Notes: generated by a model from the sequence alone, not told the origin. 64,000 bases of DNA from Ursus arctos (GCF_023065955.2 NW_026623008.1:12926501-12990500); one strand, 5' to 3'; numbered from the stretch's first letter, positions 23,560-36,129 are shown. Translations and numbers: made by a program.

Positions 23560-24432
23560 GAGGTCAAAAATAGCCTAGAATTAAATTTTCAACACAGGCA
23601 AAAGATGAAAACAAGACACTTCAACCAAAGAAGAGAGCCCAATGGCAAACAAGCACATGGAAAGAGGCTCCCGCTCCTTTGTCGTTAGAGAAACACCAGT
23701 GAAAGCCACAGAGAGAGGTCCCTGGATGCCTGTTCAAATGAGCACAATTTAAAAAAGCGGAGCGGACCCAGTGCTGGGGAGGAGGGGGGGGACCCGGCAC
23801 CCTCGTGTCCTGCTGCTGAGTGCGAAATGGAACAGCTGCTTTGTAAAGGTTTGGCAGTTTCTCTAAAGTTAAATTTACACCTACTACATGACCCAGCCGT
23901 TCTGTTCCTGGGTATTTACCCAAGAGAAATGAAAGCCAATGTCCACACACACACACTTGTGTGGGCATGTACGTTGAAGCTTTATTTAACTGGCCCCAAA
24001 CTGGAAACAAACCGCATGCCCATCACCAGGTGAATGGAACTGAGGAATTGTGGGGTACCCATCAGGCGGCAACAGAGGGTCGTCAGCAACAGAAAGGAGC
24101 AAACCGTTCAGAGACTTGAGAACGTGGAAGAGTTTCCAAACAATTATGCTACAGAGGGAAGCGGGACAAAATGAGCACGTACCGTCCCGTCCCGTTTATA
24201 TAAAATGTAGAAAATGCACGCTCATCTCTAGTGACAGAAACAGATCAGCGGTTGCCAGGAGACGGCTGGAGGACGCGGGACGACAAAGGGGCAGAGCGAA
24301 ACTTTTAGAGGCGATGAGTGTGATTTTTGGTGATGATTTCAACAATGTCCACATATATCAGAATTTATCAAATGGTACACTTTAAATCTGTGCAGTTTAT
24401 AATGTATCAGTTATATCCCAATAAAGCTGTAT
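23560..24432 (+). repeat. L1 LINE 3' fragment
   Basis: The left part is a broken ORF2 C-terminus remnant (AAAGATGAAAACAAGACACT, GAGAGCCCAATGGCAAACAA). The remainder is the 3' UTR, with CTACTACATGACCCAGCCGT, GGTATTTACCCAAGAGAAAT, AAATGGTACACTTTAAATCT and ATATCCCAATAAAGCTGTAT. It ends in an A-run in which the next SINE inserted. Not coding-competent. Confidence 0.8.
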
Positions 24433-24444
24433 AAAAAAACAGTC

Positions 24445-24641
24445 GGGGGGGGGGGTGCCTGGGTGTCTCAGTCCTTCGGCTCAGGTCGCGACCCTGCGGT
24501 CATGGGATCGAGCCCCGTGTCAGGCTCCCTGCTCAGTGGGGAATCTGTTTCTCCCTCTGCCTGCTGCTCCCGCTACTTGTGCTCTCTCTCTCTGTGTCAA
24601 ATAAATAAAATCTTTTTAAAAATTTTAAAAATTAAAAATAA
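24445..24641 (+). mobile_element. SINEC carnivore SINE
   Basis: Head GGTGCCTGGGTGTCTCAGTC, TCATGGGATCGAGCCCCGTG, CT-rich middle, tail CAAATAAATAAAATCTTTTT. Twelve-base duplications AAAAAAACAGTC lie at 24433-24444 and 24642-24653. Confidence 0.95.
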
Positions 24642-24659
24642 AAAAAAACAGTCCGGTGT

Positions 24660-25685
24660 CGAGCAGCCCCGAGCTGCAGAGAGATGCCCCTGAACTAGAG
24701 AGGTCCGAGGAGGGGGCATCTATAGACCCTCCGGGACTAGCCAGGCCCCTTATAACCCCAACCTTCACCACAAAGCCTGGGATTTCAGAGGGGGGCTTAC
24801 AGGTTAATCAGTGCACCCCCTTTGGGTGGAAATCCACTGCTGTTTCCAGACTCAGCCCAGGGGGAGGCACAGCCTACAGGGCATCCCCACCCAGCCGGGC
24901 CAGAGCTATGGTCATTGTTGCTGAAACACCCCTCGGCCCAGAGCTGAACGCACCCCTGGTCCAGGCCTGCTCAGGTGACCAACAGCTCAGGCTGTTCTGT
25001 CTTCCATTCTCTGTCTGTAGATGGGAGTAATAATGTCAGATGCTTTCTGAGGATGGTTTTGGGACACTTGGCTCAATCTGATTTCAAACCCCAAGGGGAA
25101 CCCACTGGCTCACATAACTGTGCAGCCTGGTATTCGGTCTGGTCAGGCCAGGTTTGATCCAGCAGCAACTCAGGGGTATGACCAAGAAACTGTTTTCTTT
25201 CCATCTTTGCTCTCTGCCTTTTGAAGTAAGGCCTTCTCCCTAAAGCTGGCAAGCCATGTGATCGCCAATGGTGGTCAGCAGTGGGTCAACCGTTAGAGGT
25301 GTCCTTGTTCATTCCCTGTGTGAACCAGAGAGCATCTTTTTCCCGGTATCCCCTGCCCAGGTGAGTGTGTAAGCATCCTCCGGTGGGCAGCACTGTTACC
25401 CAGACAGGTGCAGGTATGAAATGTCCACATCCCAGAGGAACTAAAATAAAGGGCGTGTTCTGGGGATCCAGGCAGGGGAAGGAGATGGGGGGAGGCCTCA
25501 GGAGGTGGAGGGAGGGAGGAAGGAAGGGAAGGAGGATCGTGGGAATCAGTGGAGGTTTCCAATTTGTGAGAAGACGGTAGCTGAGCCAGATAGAAACCAC
25601 TCTTAGAAAGGATCTGGATTTTTAAACGTGTCGGAGAGGGTGCGTTTGAGAACAGAGACGAGCGTATGAAACATCATGTGGGTCC
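24660..25685. other. Unassigned intergenic sequence
   Basis: A GGA-rich purine tract at 25480-25545 is the only feature noted. Confidence 0.5.
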
Positions 25686-25689
25686 TTAG

Positions 25690-26870
25690 GCAGTTTCATT
25701 GTAAATTTCATTTCATTTTAATTTTTGAATCGCTAATACATTCGCATGCTTCAAAAACGAAAAGACATAAAAAATGCATGTAGGATAAAGTCCTCCCTGC
25801 TCCCTGGTCCTTCATCTGCCCATGCTCAGCACCCCTCCCCTTCAGGGGACCCCTGTTCACAGTTTCTCACATAGCTCCCTGGCATTTCTTCGGCATACCC
25901 ACACCAACAAGAACATAGATTCTTGGCCGTCCCCCTTTTGACACAAAATGTAAAATATTGAAAACACTGCTTTCCTCTTAATTTTTTTCTCTTGACAGTG
26001 GCATTCCACTGTATGGATGGATCATAGTTTAACGAATCAGTCTCTTGATGGGCGTGGCTGTTTCCAACAATTTGCAGTTATAGACAGTGCAGTGGTGAGC
26101 AACCATGTCATGTGTGTGCAGGGAATTCTGCAGAGGTGGGGGTGACAGAGGGAGAGAAAGAGAGAGAGGGAATTTAAAGCAGGCTCCATGCCCAGCCCAT
26201 AGCTCGATATGGGGTTCGATCTCATGACCCTGAGCTCATGAATTGAGCCAAAATCATGAGTCTGATGTTTAACTGACCTACCCACCACCCAGGTTCCCCT
26301 CTTTAACCTTATTTTTCTGTAAGTAAATGAATCAACCTTTTGAATGGCTTCTAGATTTTTGAGTTATAATCAGAAAGTCTCCGCACTTGAAAGTCGTAAA
26401 GGAATCCTTCCATGTTTGTTTCTAAAACATTTATGGCTTCATTTTCACATTCCTGTGTAATTTGTTTTGGTATAAAATAGGAATCCAGATTTTTTTTTTT
26501 TCCCCTAAATGGCTCTCCAGTTGTCCCACCCATTTGTTGAATAATTCAGCTTTTCTTCACTGGTTTGGGGAGGTGACTCTATTAAACACTGAATGCCCAT
26601 CTGAATTTAGGTCTCTTTCTGGTTTTTCCGTTTTATTTCATTGGTCCATTTGCGAATTCATGAATCGAAACCACATTGTTTTGATGATTGAAGCTTCCTA
26701 CTATGGTTCGTCCTTTCCATACATACTCTCCTTTTTCTAGAGTTTTCTTCACTATGCTTACTGGTTAATGTTTCATAGGACCGTTAGGATAAGCATACCT
26801 AGTTCAGCAAAAGCTTGATATTTTTCCCAGGATCAAAGTATGTTTATCAATGAGCTGAGAGAGAATGAAA
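25690..26870 (-). repeat. L1 LINE 3' UTR, antisense, split by a SINE
   Basis: GACAGTGGCATTCCACTGTA, GGCTGTTTCCAACAATTTGC, then after the SINE TAAAATAGGAATCCAGATTT and CATTGGTCCATTTGCGAATT follow antisense L1 3' sequence. Confidence 0.6.
26128..26300 (-). mobile_element. Diverged SINEC SINE, antisense, inside L1
   Basis: AGCAGGCTCCATGCCCAGCC, GATATGGGGTTCGATCTCAT and GAGCTCATGAATTGAGCC are the SINEC body. Head and ends are worn. Confidence 0.65.
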
Positions 26871-26929
26871 ATTTCATGGGGTTGATTCCCCTTCCTGAAA
26901 CATGATGTATCTTTCCACTTGTACAAATC

Positions 26930-27575
26930 TTTTTTTTTTTTTAGTAATTTTGTGCATTAAAATACTTACTGAAATAGAACATATATTCAGAAAAGTGACA
27001 GATCATGAAGGGTATAGCTCGGTGACTTTTCTCGAAGGGAACAGCCCCGTGAAATTGCCACCCAGATTGAGAAGTAAAAAATGACCAGCACCCCAGGAGC
27101 TCCCCTCCTGCCCCCTCCTCCACACCCACCCTCCCCGAAGGAGCTACTTTCCCCACGTGGGCTGTCAGGAGCATTCCCAAGCGTCAGATGTTGCATTTAA
27201 ATCACACCATACTTACTCTTTGGTATCTGGCTTCCTTCCACACTGTGCTGGTTGGATCCATTCGTGCTATTACTTGGTTCGTGTTCATTACCATATAGTT
27301 TGTTACCGCATGACTATGTTACAACGTGCACAAGCATCCTGCTTCTGATGGTTATCTGCGTTGTTTCCAGTTTAGGGCCAGTAGGGGTCATGCTGCTATG
27401 GACGTTCTAGCTCATGTCTCTTGGTGCAAATATGAGCTCATTTCCGTTGGGCCCTCCTGGGAGTAGCATGGCTGGGTCACGGGGTATGTGCATATGAGTT
27501 TGGCAGATACTACCAAATAGTTTCTAAAGCGCTGGTACTGATGTCCACTCCACCAGCTGTCTGCTCCAATCCGTT
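26930..27575 (-). repeat. L1 LINE 3' end, antisense
   Basis: CCACCCAGATTGAGAAGTAA, GACCAGCACCCCAGGAGCTC, CATGCTGCTATGGACGTTCT and GGCAGATACTACCAAATAGT are in the order of antisense L1ME-type 3' sequence. Confidence 0.65.
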
Positions 27576-27990
27576 CCTCCCTTCCTCCTGGGCACATGGC
27601 AAGATGACATCCCCCAGCCTCCCTTGCAATTAGATTAGGTCACGTGATGCCAAGTGCTCACCAATGGCCCTTGATGGAGGTCCATGCGCCGCCCTTCCAT
27701 GTTCAGAGACGGTGTTCCTCTTCCATTCTCTTCCCACGCCCCTCTTTCCGGAACCCACAGCGACCCAGGTCAACCATGCAAACAATGGCAGTGCTCTACA
27801 GGGAGCAGAGAACCATGCTGACAGGGATCTGGCTTCCAGAAAGCCCCACCAAAGAAGCAGCTCACCTCACAATGCCTACAGGTGAGGCAGGTAGACTTCT
27901 GCCCTCCAAGCAGTTCATGGGGGGGGGGGGTCTTTTTGTTATGAGTTGTCTGTTTTAACCTCAACAACACAGGAATTGCCACTACAAGAG
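27576..27990 (+). repeat. Probable old LTR fragment (MaLR-like)
   Basis: CCCAGCCTCCCTTGCAATTA, GATTAGGTCACGTGATGCCA and the following text resemble old ERVL-MaLR LTRs. The family is not certain. A run of G lies at about 27919. Confidence 0.35.
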
Positions 27991-28850
27991 GGGTACGAAC
28001 ATGTGACATTGTCTCCACCATCAGGCAGGGGTTCATGGTGCTGCAAAGATTCTCTGTATCTTTTATCTACTGTAATAAGGAAAGAGAATTGAGGTATGTT
28101 TCTCTGTGTATTTCATGTAACTTCCAGGTCATAGACACGCCCACCGTGTTACCCAGGACCTCGCTGTCCGTCCCTCCTGCCCCCTCCCCTGTGGCTCACA
28201 CACTCGTATATTCCAAAGTGCCTTTCTTTGTCTCATTAAATACTTTCTTGGACTGAACTCCACATTGTCTATTATGATACAGCAAGATGTTTATCTGCAT
28301 TTGCCTACGATACCTCTGCTCAGCTTGACTTGCAACTACTTTTACTTTCTGAATTACTCCGGTTAAGGGTTGTCCCTTCCACAGGGCGTGGAGCTGCATT
28401 TGGCTCGGGAATCCAATCTGATCGCGTGTCTTCATCCAGGCAAGGAAATCCACGTACACATATTGACGTGTCTAACATTCTTTTCTGTTTTTAGGGAGTT
28501 TTTAATATTTCCGGTAATGCAGTTTGTTCTCTTTGCTTTATATGCGATTCTCCCACCCTACGAAGATTTTGTCCATAACTTTCTATAATATTCCTGGTCT
28601 ACTGTGTCTTAGGAAACGAGAAGATGAACATGTTTCTTCTTATTTCTTCCCCCACCATCCCACTTTCAGGCACTGACGTTTCCTTTCTCAGCGATTTCCT
28701 GTGTTCTGTTCCATGGTTTTAGACTTCTGTTTTGATTTGTCAACTTTGAATGATGTTCTTGGTCCCCGGCCACGACAGACGAGGGGCTCAGCACACACAC
28801 TCTTTGTCCCATCCTGACACTTCTTCTTGGATGCATCAGTTTTGCTTTGT
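27991..28850. other. Unassigned A/T-rich sequence
   Basis: Texture resembles old LINE DNA, but I could not assign a family. Confidence 0.4.
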
Positions 28851-28854
28851 AACT

Positions 28855-28938
28855 TTTTTAAAGTAAACTCTACACCCACCACGGGGCTCGAACTCATGAC
28901 CTCGGAGATCCTGAGTCTCATGCCAGCCAGGCGCCCCT
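28855..28938 (-). mobile_element. Short tRNA-derived SINE, antisense
   Basis: CACGGGGCTCGAACTCATGA, CTCGGAGATCCTGAGTCTCA and AGCCAGGCGCCCC match the tRNA-like part of carnivore SINEs. Confidence 0.7.
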
Positions 28939-29940
28939 GATGCCTTGGCTCCAACATCATCAAGACCCCTCTCTCTGTTCCTCCATCCCCCACTCTCGCG
29001 TTAGCCTCCGTTCCAAACTTAGCAGCAGTCAGGACACCCCAGTTCTCTGCTAGTCATGCGTCAGTGGCTGGAGCTCATCTTCTCCATGAGTTTCCTACAG
29101 ACGGACTCCGTGGGACCCACGATACTCGCTGAGCTCTGCGACAGTCAGCATGGCCCCTGGGGCGCCGTGAGGCTTGAAGGACCACTCAGCTCCATGTAAA
29201 CTCCTGCGTCCCACTGTCTTTCCTCAGTTAGATCTCGTAGGCAGGCTCTCCTGTCTTACGATACCTTTATGGCAGCTGTCCTGGTCCCTTTGGACTAAGG
29301 ACTGCGCAAGAGTCAGGTGCTCCTGGTCTGGCCGTTTGTACGCAACTCCTTCTGCTCTTGCTGGATCCGCGAGATAGAGATGTTATCACGTGCTGGGTGA
29401 GCCCCTGGCTGACAGGAAGTATGTTTCCTGAGACCTCTAGTGGTTGAACAATCTTGCCTATGATACCCTCTCACATGGTTTCTGTGCCCCTTCTCCTCAT
29501 GTGGCTTTTATACCAATTGTAGCTGCTTTGGACAACCATTATACATTGTTTTTGAGTCTGTGTTTTCTGAATTCTAGTTTGGCCGAAGATGGTGTTTGTG
29601 GGGACTTTTCAATCGCCTCTTGTGTGATATCCAGTAGGGAGAACATGAAAATCTCCGTCTCATGCTGACAAGCTCACAGCAGCATTCTGTTGACTCATCC
29701 CAGCAGCCGCCCCTCCCTGCAAGCTAGGCTCCAGGTGCCACGCATGAGGGTTACAGCTCCCACCTCCAACAAGGTACTCCCGGGGCCCCTGTCTGAGTAG
29801 GAGATCTCCTAAGGCAGAAGCTGCGTCTCCCCCCTCAGACGGGGAATCCTTAGAGGACCTGAGTGATGTCTCCCCTTTCAGACCAGAAAACTTCTGAAGC
29901 TATGTCTTCTCCCACTGTCCCACATACACATACAAGTTTA
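28939..29940. other. Unassigned intergenic sequence
   Basis: No recognisable repeat or gene. Confidence 0.45.
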
Positions 29941-29944
29941 TAAT

Positions 29945-30395
29945 ATATTCTGAGTCCGGGGGAGAAAGTAAGGTAGGAAAGGAGGAAGAAAAGTCATGGA
30001 GGCTACTAGCTTAGTTAGGAAAGACTTCTCTGAGCAAGTGATATTTAAGCAGAGAGCTGAATAACATGAGGGGCAGGCCATGTGGGGAAGAGCATGCCAG
30101 GCAGAGGGAGCAGCATGTGCAAAGGCCCTGCGGCAGGAGAAGCACGACTATTTAATGCATGGCAAGGCAACCCATCAGTGTGGCTGGAGTGGAATGTGCA
30201 AGGGGCAGGTGAGGTCTGAGAGGTGGGTCACGTGGGCCAGGACACTGGTTTAGCTTTACTCGAGAAGCCGCTGTAGGATTTCGAGCAGGGTAGTGGCCTA
30301 ATCTGATTTACTTTTAAGAGGATCACTCTGAAGCTAGGTGAAGAATAGACTGTAGGAAGACAGGAAGTAGAAACAGGATCAGACTCTCACGAACG
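29945..30395 (-). repeat. L2-type repeat, antisense
   Basis: AAGAGCATGCCAGGCAGAGG, GAGCAGCATGTGCAAAGGCC and AAGAGGATCACTCTGAAGCT are shared with the fragment at 18155-18890, in the same order. Confidence 0.55.
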
Positions 30396-30657
30396 AGTTT
30401 CTTGCCTTTGGCAGTACCGGGCATTCAACAGCTGAAGCCCAGAGGAGGACTGCTCAGCTCAGCCAGGCCAAATCCAGTGGCAGGAGACAAGGGGCCTGAG
30501 GACCAATCTCTCTATCTAAGGGCAGGGACCTTATATCCTCATTTCCTTCTTTCACCACGGCAATATTTGCCCTCCAGTGACCACATACAGAAGCCCTGAC
30601 CGATGCGAGCTTTGCGAACGTGGCTCAGCTCTGCTTCGCGCAGAGAAAGGAGTGGAA

Positions 30658-30675
30658 TGACCACTAGGTGGCAGC
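30658..30675 (+). promoter_or_regulatory. CTCF-like motif
   Basis: The + strand reads TGACCACTAGGTGGCAGC, matching CCASYAGRKGGCRS at all core positions. It lies in non-repeat DNA and points toward PAX7. Confidence 0.55.
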
Positions 30676-30834
30676 ATTGCTCCGCTGAGAAGGCAACGCG
30701 GCGCTGGGAAGGGGACCTCTGTCCTAGAGAGAAGGGGATCCCACCTGCCTTCTGCGACTGGGCTCCCTGGGGCCTGTCCCTAATGGGTAAGACGGCAGTT
30801 GGTGCGATGACTGTTCCAGGAGCTTCTGAAACAA

Positions 30835-30975
30835 ACACTTTTCATATCAATTGCCTCATATGACCCTCACAGCAGATCCTGTGAGATCGCCTTACTGGAA
30901 CCTAGTAGCCCATTTTACAGGTGGGAATGGGTCTCCAAAGAGGGGACCAAGGCTGGCCCCAAATCCTCCAATGGC
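30835..30975 (-). repeat. MIR SINE, antisense
   Basis: CTCATATGACCCTCACAGCA, AGCCCATTTTACAGGTGGGA and CCAAGGCTGGCCCC fit a worn antisense MIR. Confidence 0.45.
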
Positions 30976-31470
30976 CGAGCCCAGGACCTCCTCTCTGCTC
31001 TTTCCACTCCTCCCTGCATCTGAAACAGTGGTGGGGAGAGCAGCAGAGGGGGAGGTGGGGGTAGAGTTTGCCTTCCCCAGTGCTGGTGCAGGGGTCCGAG
31101 AGGTGGAGGAGCATACGTCGAGTGTGCGTGCAGCCTTCAGAGTTGCCAGCAGTGTGTGTCCCTGGGGACTCCATCGGGGGCCAGCAGAGCCCCATCACAT
31201 CAGCTGGTAGATGGGTATCTAAAGTCAACCCACATAAAATAAAAATCGGATCAAAAGTGATGGCAGAGGAGAAGGGGTTGTAAGTGCCTGTCTTTATAAA
31301 CCCTCGGTGAATAGTGTTATGATTATTCGTTACCACTCAAAAAAGAGGGAGTGGCTCCCCATATGTGTCCCCCCCACAGACCAAGTCAAGCCCCCGTATT
31401 ATAAGATGCCAGGTACCTCTCCTTTAGCCCAGATCTTTAGATCTAAAAGATGTTTGGTTGTTGTTGTCTT

Positions 31471-31670
31471 ATTTTTATTTTTATTTTTAAGATTTCATTT
31501 ATTTTTGTGACAGAGAGACAGCCAGCGAGAGAGGGAACACAGCAGAGGAGTGGGAGAGGATGAAGCAGGCTCCCAGCGGAGGAACCCGATGTGGGACTCG
31601 ATCCCGGAACGCCAGGATCACGCCCTGAGCCGAACGCAGACGCTTAACGACTGCGCTACCCAGGCGCCCC
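31471..31670 (-). mobile_element. SINEC carnivore SINE, arctoid-like subtype, antisense
   Basis: AGATTTCATTTATTTTTGTG, ACAGCCAGCGAGAGAGGGAA, CTCGATCCCGGAACGCCAGG, ATCACGCCCTGAGCCGAACG and the end CTGCGCTACCCAGGCGCCCC. Duplications TGTTGTTGTCTT and TGTCGTTGTCTT flank it. Confidence 0.93.
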
Positions 31671-31682
31671 TGTCGTTGTCTT

Positions 31683-31797
31683 TTTTTTAGATTTCATTTA
31701 TTTATTTTTAAGGAATCTCTACATCCAACATGGGGCTCGAACTCACAACCCGGAGATCAAGCCGCATGCTCCACTGACTAAGCCAGCCAGGTGCTCC
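31683..31797 (-). mobile_element. Short tRNA-derived SINE, antisense
   Basis: Directly follows the previous SINE. ATCTCTACATCCAACATGGG, GCTCGAACTCACAACCCGGA and AAGCCAGCCAGGTGCTCC. Confidence 0.8.
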
Positions 31798-31814
31798 TAA
31801 AAGAAGATCTTAAG

Positions 31815-31985
31815 TAACTATTAGATTACTATCTCTGTCCCTCACCAGACCGTTAGCTCCCAAAACAGGAACTGGCCTCTTTGTGTTGCAAATGGTATCC
31901 TCACCTCCCAGCAGTGGAGCGGGGCACATAGAAGGAGCTCGGGAAACATGAAACAGGATAAATGAACCCGTGCATGAATGAATCA
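31815..31985 (+). repeat. L2 LINE 3' end
   Basis: CTCACCAGACCGTTAGCTCC, then GGGGCACATAGAAGGAGCTC and GATAAATGAA is the L2 tail. Confidence 0.5.
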
Positions 31986-32364
31986 ACGCATGCATGAACG
32001 TCTTGGCCTAATCCCGTGGCCTCCACGCGGTCCCTGAGCTTTGCACAGCCCACAGAGCGAAGCAATCTTTTGCTGTTTCAGGGGCAACTGTGTTCCAGGG
32101 ACCCAGAACTGAAGTTGATGGGCAGACAGAGCAGAATGTGAGGTGACCCAGGGCAGCCAGCCACAGCCCCACTCCTGCTCCCCCCAGCTCCTTCCATCGG
32201 CCTGTGCTGCCCAGGCTGCAAGATGCAGAAGCCGGGAGAGCCCTGTTCATGAATTACATTTCAGGCAGTCTGCTGGGGAGATTAGGGTCGCACTGGTTTG
32301 GAGCCAGGGCTTTCCAGCATCTCCCTGCAGGAAAGGTGGTTCAGGGATAAACAGACTTAGCAGC

Positions 32365-32540
32365 AAAAGGGAAGGTGGGAAGGAGGGGATGGGAGAGGGA
32401 GGGGTGGGAAGGGGAGAAGGGTGAGGAGCGAGAGGGAAGAGAGGGAGAAAGAAAAAGGCAGAGAGACAAAAGACAACCAGAGAGATGAAGACTGGGAATC
32501 GCAGAGAAGGATCTGGAGACAGAGAAGCAGACAGAGCGAT
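32365..32540. repeat. Purine-rich low-complexity tract
   Basis: GGGA, GAGAGG and GACAGA units on the + strand; the long serine/leucine/proline frames on the - strand here are by-products. Confidence 0.8.
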
Positions 32541-33765
32541 AGCTGAGAGATACCTGTAAAGGCACATCTCTGAACACAGCCCCCCACTGTCTCTCACATC
32601 TATCACCTGGCTCCTAGAAGCTAAGTATATGTAAAAGTCTTTCTCTAGAAGATGAGACTGATGGCCTTAATGGTCCTGAGTCCCAGGGAGGAGAAGACTC
32701 CTCCCAAGCAAGGCCCAAATTGGGGACAACACAGCAAACCTTGGGGCAGATCCAGGGACTTTAGGACAGGACACCTGAATGGATCATAAATGCTATTCTC
32801 AGGGTCCCCTTGTCAGAAGTAAGGAACCTCAAGGACAGGGGTGCCAGGGTCACACTTCCTCTGTTTGCATGTGTTGCTGCATGCATCCTGTTTCTCGCCC
32901 CCGAGACCCTTTACTGTTTCTCCGCCATACTGTAGCGCCTCGTACAGAATGAACTTTTGCCTCCAGAAAGGTATGCTTAAATTCGATTTCAAGCCATAAC
33001 ATTGTGGAGGGGAAAAGCCTGTAAGTCTGGGATTCAGGACACCTGGCTTTTGACCCCTGTCAGCTAGGAACTCACTGTGTGGCCTTAGGGTAGCCGCATG
33101 GAATCTCTGGGCCTTGTTTTCCAGGCAAAAGAGGGCACCAGAGTAGTGGTCTCCCAAAGAGTCTTCCAGCGCTAAGACTCCATAACAGCCCGCACGCCTC
33201 TTTGAAGGAAATCCCAAGTGATTGAGCACTGGACTGGGAGTCCAGCATGCCCTGCCCCCGCAGACTTAGCTTGCAGCTCACCTGGCAGGCTCATTCGGAG
33301 CCAGCAACTCTGGTTAAAATACAAGCATATCTCCCACCCATGATGTCATTGGAGCAACCCCGTGGGTCAGGCTTTGTGACTGGGCCCATGACACAGAGAC
33401 AAAACTGAGGGCGGACCCAAGGTGACTCTGCTCAGAAGCAGGAGAGCGGGAGTCAGATGAATGCAAATCCCCCCAACCCCACAGCCTGGCTTGCCCCCCC
33501 CCCCCAACAGAACAATGCCTGAACCTGGAGAGGAAAGCCTCAGAGAGGACACAGGGAAGATAACGGTCCCGTGTTCCCCAAGGCATCCCCAGCTCAGCCC
33601 CTGCATCAAGGTACAGGAGAGTCAGGGACCGGCTCCTTCCTAATCTCTTGTTATGAGAAAAGATTTCTTGGACAGACAGGGAAACCCAGGCTCGGAAGTT
33701 CTTCCACAGCTAGGCTGGCCCGATAAAATACAGGACAATGTTTAGGACACATTCATGCTAACATA
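32541..33765. other. Mostly unassigned sequence with one MIR
   Basis: A sense MIR trace lies at 33030-33130 (CTCACTGTGTGGCCTTAGGG). A C run is at 33496-33507. Nothing else recognised. Confidence 0.45.
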
Positions 33766-33766
33766 A

Positions 33767-33821
<55 letters not shown>

Positions 33822-33828
33822 TATATAA
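33766..33828. repeat. TA dinucleotide microsatellite
   Basis: About 60 bases of alternating A and T with one or two G/C interruptions. Confidence 0.95.
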
Positions 33829-35250
33829 TGTATCGTTAATGTGAAATTCAAACTTGACCGGCCGTCCTGCATTCTCACTTGCTAAATCCGGCTTCCCTGT
33901 ATGGCACGCCCCTCTCCCCACTCCCCAACATCCCTTAGGGCTAGAATGGGTGGGGCTGACACGAACCCAGACTCTGTGTCTCTCCCTTCCTAGCGCAAGC
34001 CACACTCACCCACAATCCTGAGCCCTGCAATGAACAAACACGTGGGAAACAATTCTTTTCCACGAAGTGGTGAAGCCTGGCCATCTCTAACTGCCCCCGG
34101 CTCTCTGGGGTGGTCCAAGGAGGGAGGCGAAAGGCGCCTCCCAAGCCCCTGCACTTGTGGTCTCTGCGTCAATTCCCGAGTCATTCCTCTGGGCCTCAGT
34201 TTCCACAACTGTGAAATGGGAGCCAGGTCCTCTTTCCCTGCAACACTGGGCCAAGAGACTGCTGCTACAGAAACATCGTCCCGCCCCCAGCAATGTGCCC
34301 CCAGGGGCCCAGTCTCTGGGCTCTGGTAGAGGCTCTGCGTCCCTCCTTCCAGGGCAGGGGGTGGGAAGGCAGAGCAGCCCCACCACCAGGAGATGCTGCT
34401 TCTGCCTCACCTGCTGGTGGGCAGGTGGGCTCTGCCAGCCACCCTGACCAAGCATCTTGCGTGCCCAGCTGTGCGTGTCACATGTCCCCGGCCCCCAACA
34501 CAGTGCCCGGCACACCAGAGTCCCTTCAGATGCTAAGTAAACAGCGTCCTGCACCGAGCCCCACGCGAAGCCATCTGTGTGGATTATCTGGTCTAACCCC
34601 CCCAACCACCTCACACCCCCATGAGCGTGCTCGTCGCCCGGTGGCCCAAGATTTACCTGACGTGTGTTGCCTGCCTGCCCGGCCAGGTCACACGGGCTCT
34701 GCCCATCCTGTCTGCTTCGTTCACGGCTGTACACCAGGCCGGCCAGCAGGGCCTGGCTCGGAGGAGGTGGGCCAGGTGAATGAGCAACACTGTAGCAGCC
34801 CATCTTACAGATGAGGACACTTGAGGCTTGGAGAGATGAGGGAAGTTGCCCAAGACCACAGAGGAAGTGTATTTTGAACCCAGGCAGCCTGCCCCCGGAG
34901 TCTGTCCCATTACCTTTCACCCTACTGAGAGAGCACGCTGAAAACAATCATAGGTAAGAACGAATGAACGCACAAATGAGTTTGCCACCCTCCTCCCCTT
35001 ACCGTGTTCCCTCAGGGGCCGGTGGTTCCCTAACAGCGGGGGGCAAGGCAACCCCTTCAAATCTGGAAGCAATCACTAAACCTAAGATCTTGACCCTTGA
35101 CCCTGAAGCGTCAGCTCAAGGGATCCCGCTCAGAGACAGGGAGCCACCGCCCTGAGTCTCACAGCACCTTGGCAGAAGACAGGTGCCCCATCCCGTAGGC
35201 CCAGGTCCTTGACCCCTGCCCTGCTCCCCTCCAAGACCACCCTGTACTGA
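33829..35250. other. Unassigned sequence with MIR pieces
   Basis: MIR traces occur at 34170-34220 (sense) and 34800-34905 (antisense: AGATGAGGACACTTGAGGCT). A short L2-like tail lies at 34480-34545. The 286-codon antisense frame (34087-34947) crosses these repeats and is not a gene. Confidence 0.5.
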
Positions 35251-35254
35251 GGAC

Positions 35255-35410
35255 CGAGCGGCAGCTGGGGGTCCAGTTCCAGCCTCGCTCCTTCCTCGCT
35301 GTGTGACTGTCCGTGAGTCATCGCACCTCTCTGAGTCTCTCCTGCTTTGAAGTGGGCATATGAACCCACAGGGCCGTCCTGAATATCACGAAGCAAACTG
35401 CTGGAGAGCA
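35255..35410 (+). repeat. MIR SINE
   Basis: TTCCTCGCTGTGTGACTGTC and GCACCTCTCTGAGTCTCTCC. Confidence 0.55.
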
Positions 35411-36129
35411 GAGCTCCGCTCAGCAGCCCCCTCCTGGCCTCTTGGCCTCCACCCCACAAGCAGCAACCAGGGCCTGACAAACCCCAGAGCCAACCTGACA
35501 ACTCGGTGAAGTCTGAATCAGAGGAGATAATTGAGGTTAATTCCTCAGCATCTCCGTCATACCACCCACCTCTCCTCCCAGCAGGCCGGGCAGGATTTAT
35601 GAGTTAATGGTGGCATTGTCATGTAAAGGGCTTTGAGATCCTCAGAGACAGCCCTGGGGACGTGGGAAGTATGAAATGGGAGGCATAATAGTATTAGCAC
35701 CCAATTACTCCAGGATGATCGCTCAGGCTCCCCTGGAGCCATAACGGAAGAGCCATTCTTTCCCTGCCACCCCCTCCACACACCCCTGTGAGGACCAGGC
35801 TGGGCCAGGCAGGTGCCACTGTCTGGGGCCCGAGTCCTTCCAGCTTGCTGTGTGGTCTTAGGAAGTCCATACACCCTCTCTGGGTATCTTGCCTCATCGG
35901 TGTCCCCGAGGGTCCCTGGGAATCAACAGATGATGCACTGTGCCTGTCCCTTTGCCCCTGTGTGGCCCTACAGCTCTGTACCAAGGACATGTGAGCCCTG
36001 CATGGGGTATCCACCCAGGGAGAAAACCAGGGATCTAGCCCCCAGCCTAAGCTCCTTCCCAAACACCCAGCCCACCCACCCCTTCCAGGGGCACAGACTT
36101 GAATGGGAATCAGGCCCTTTGATAAGAGC

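Noticed and set aside
23565..23690. L1 ORF2 gene remnant as a coding gene
   Set aside because: Only a short, broken C-terminal piece with stops; it belongs to a dead LINE.
34087..34947. 286-codon antisense open frame
   Set aside because: It runs through MIR and L2 relics, has no recognisable domain and no splice or promoter context.
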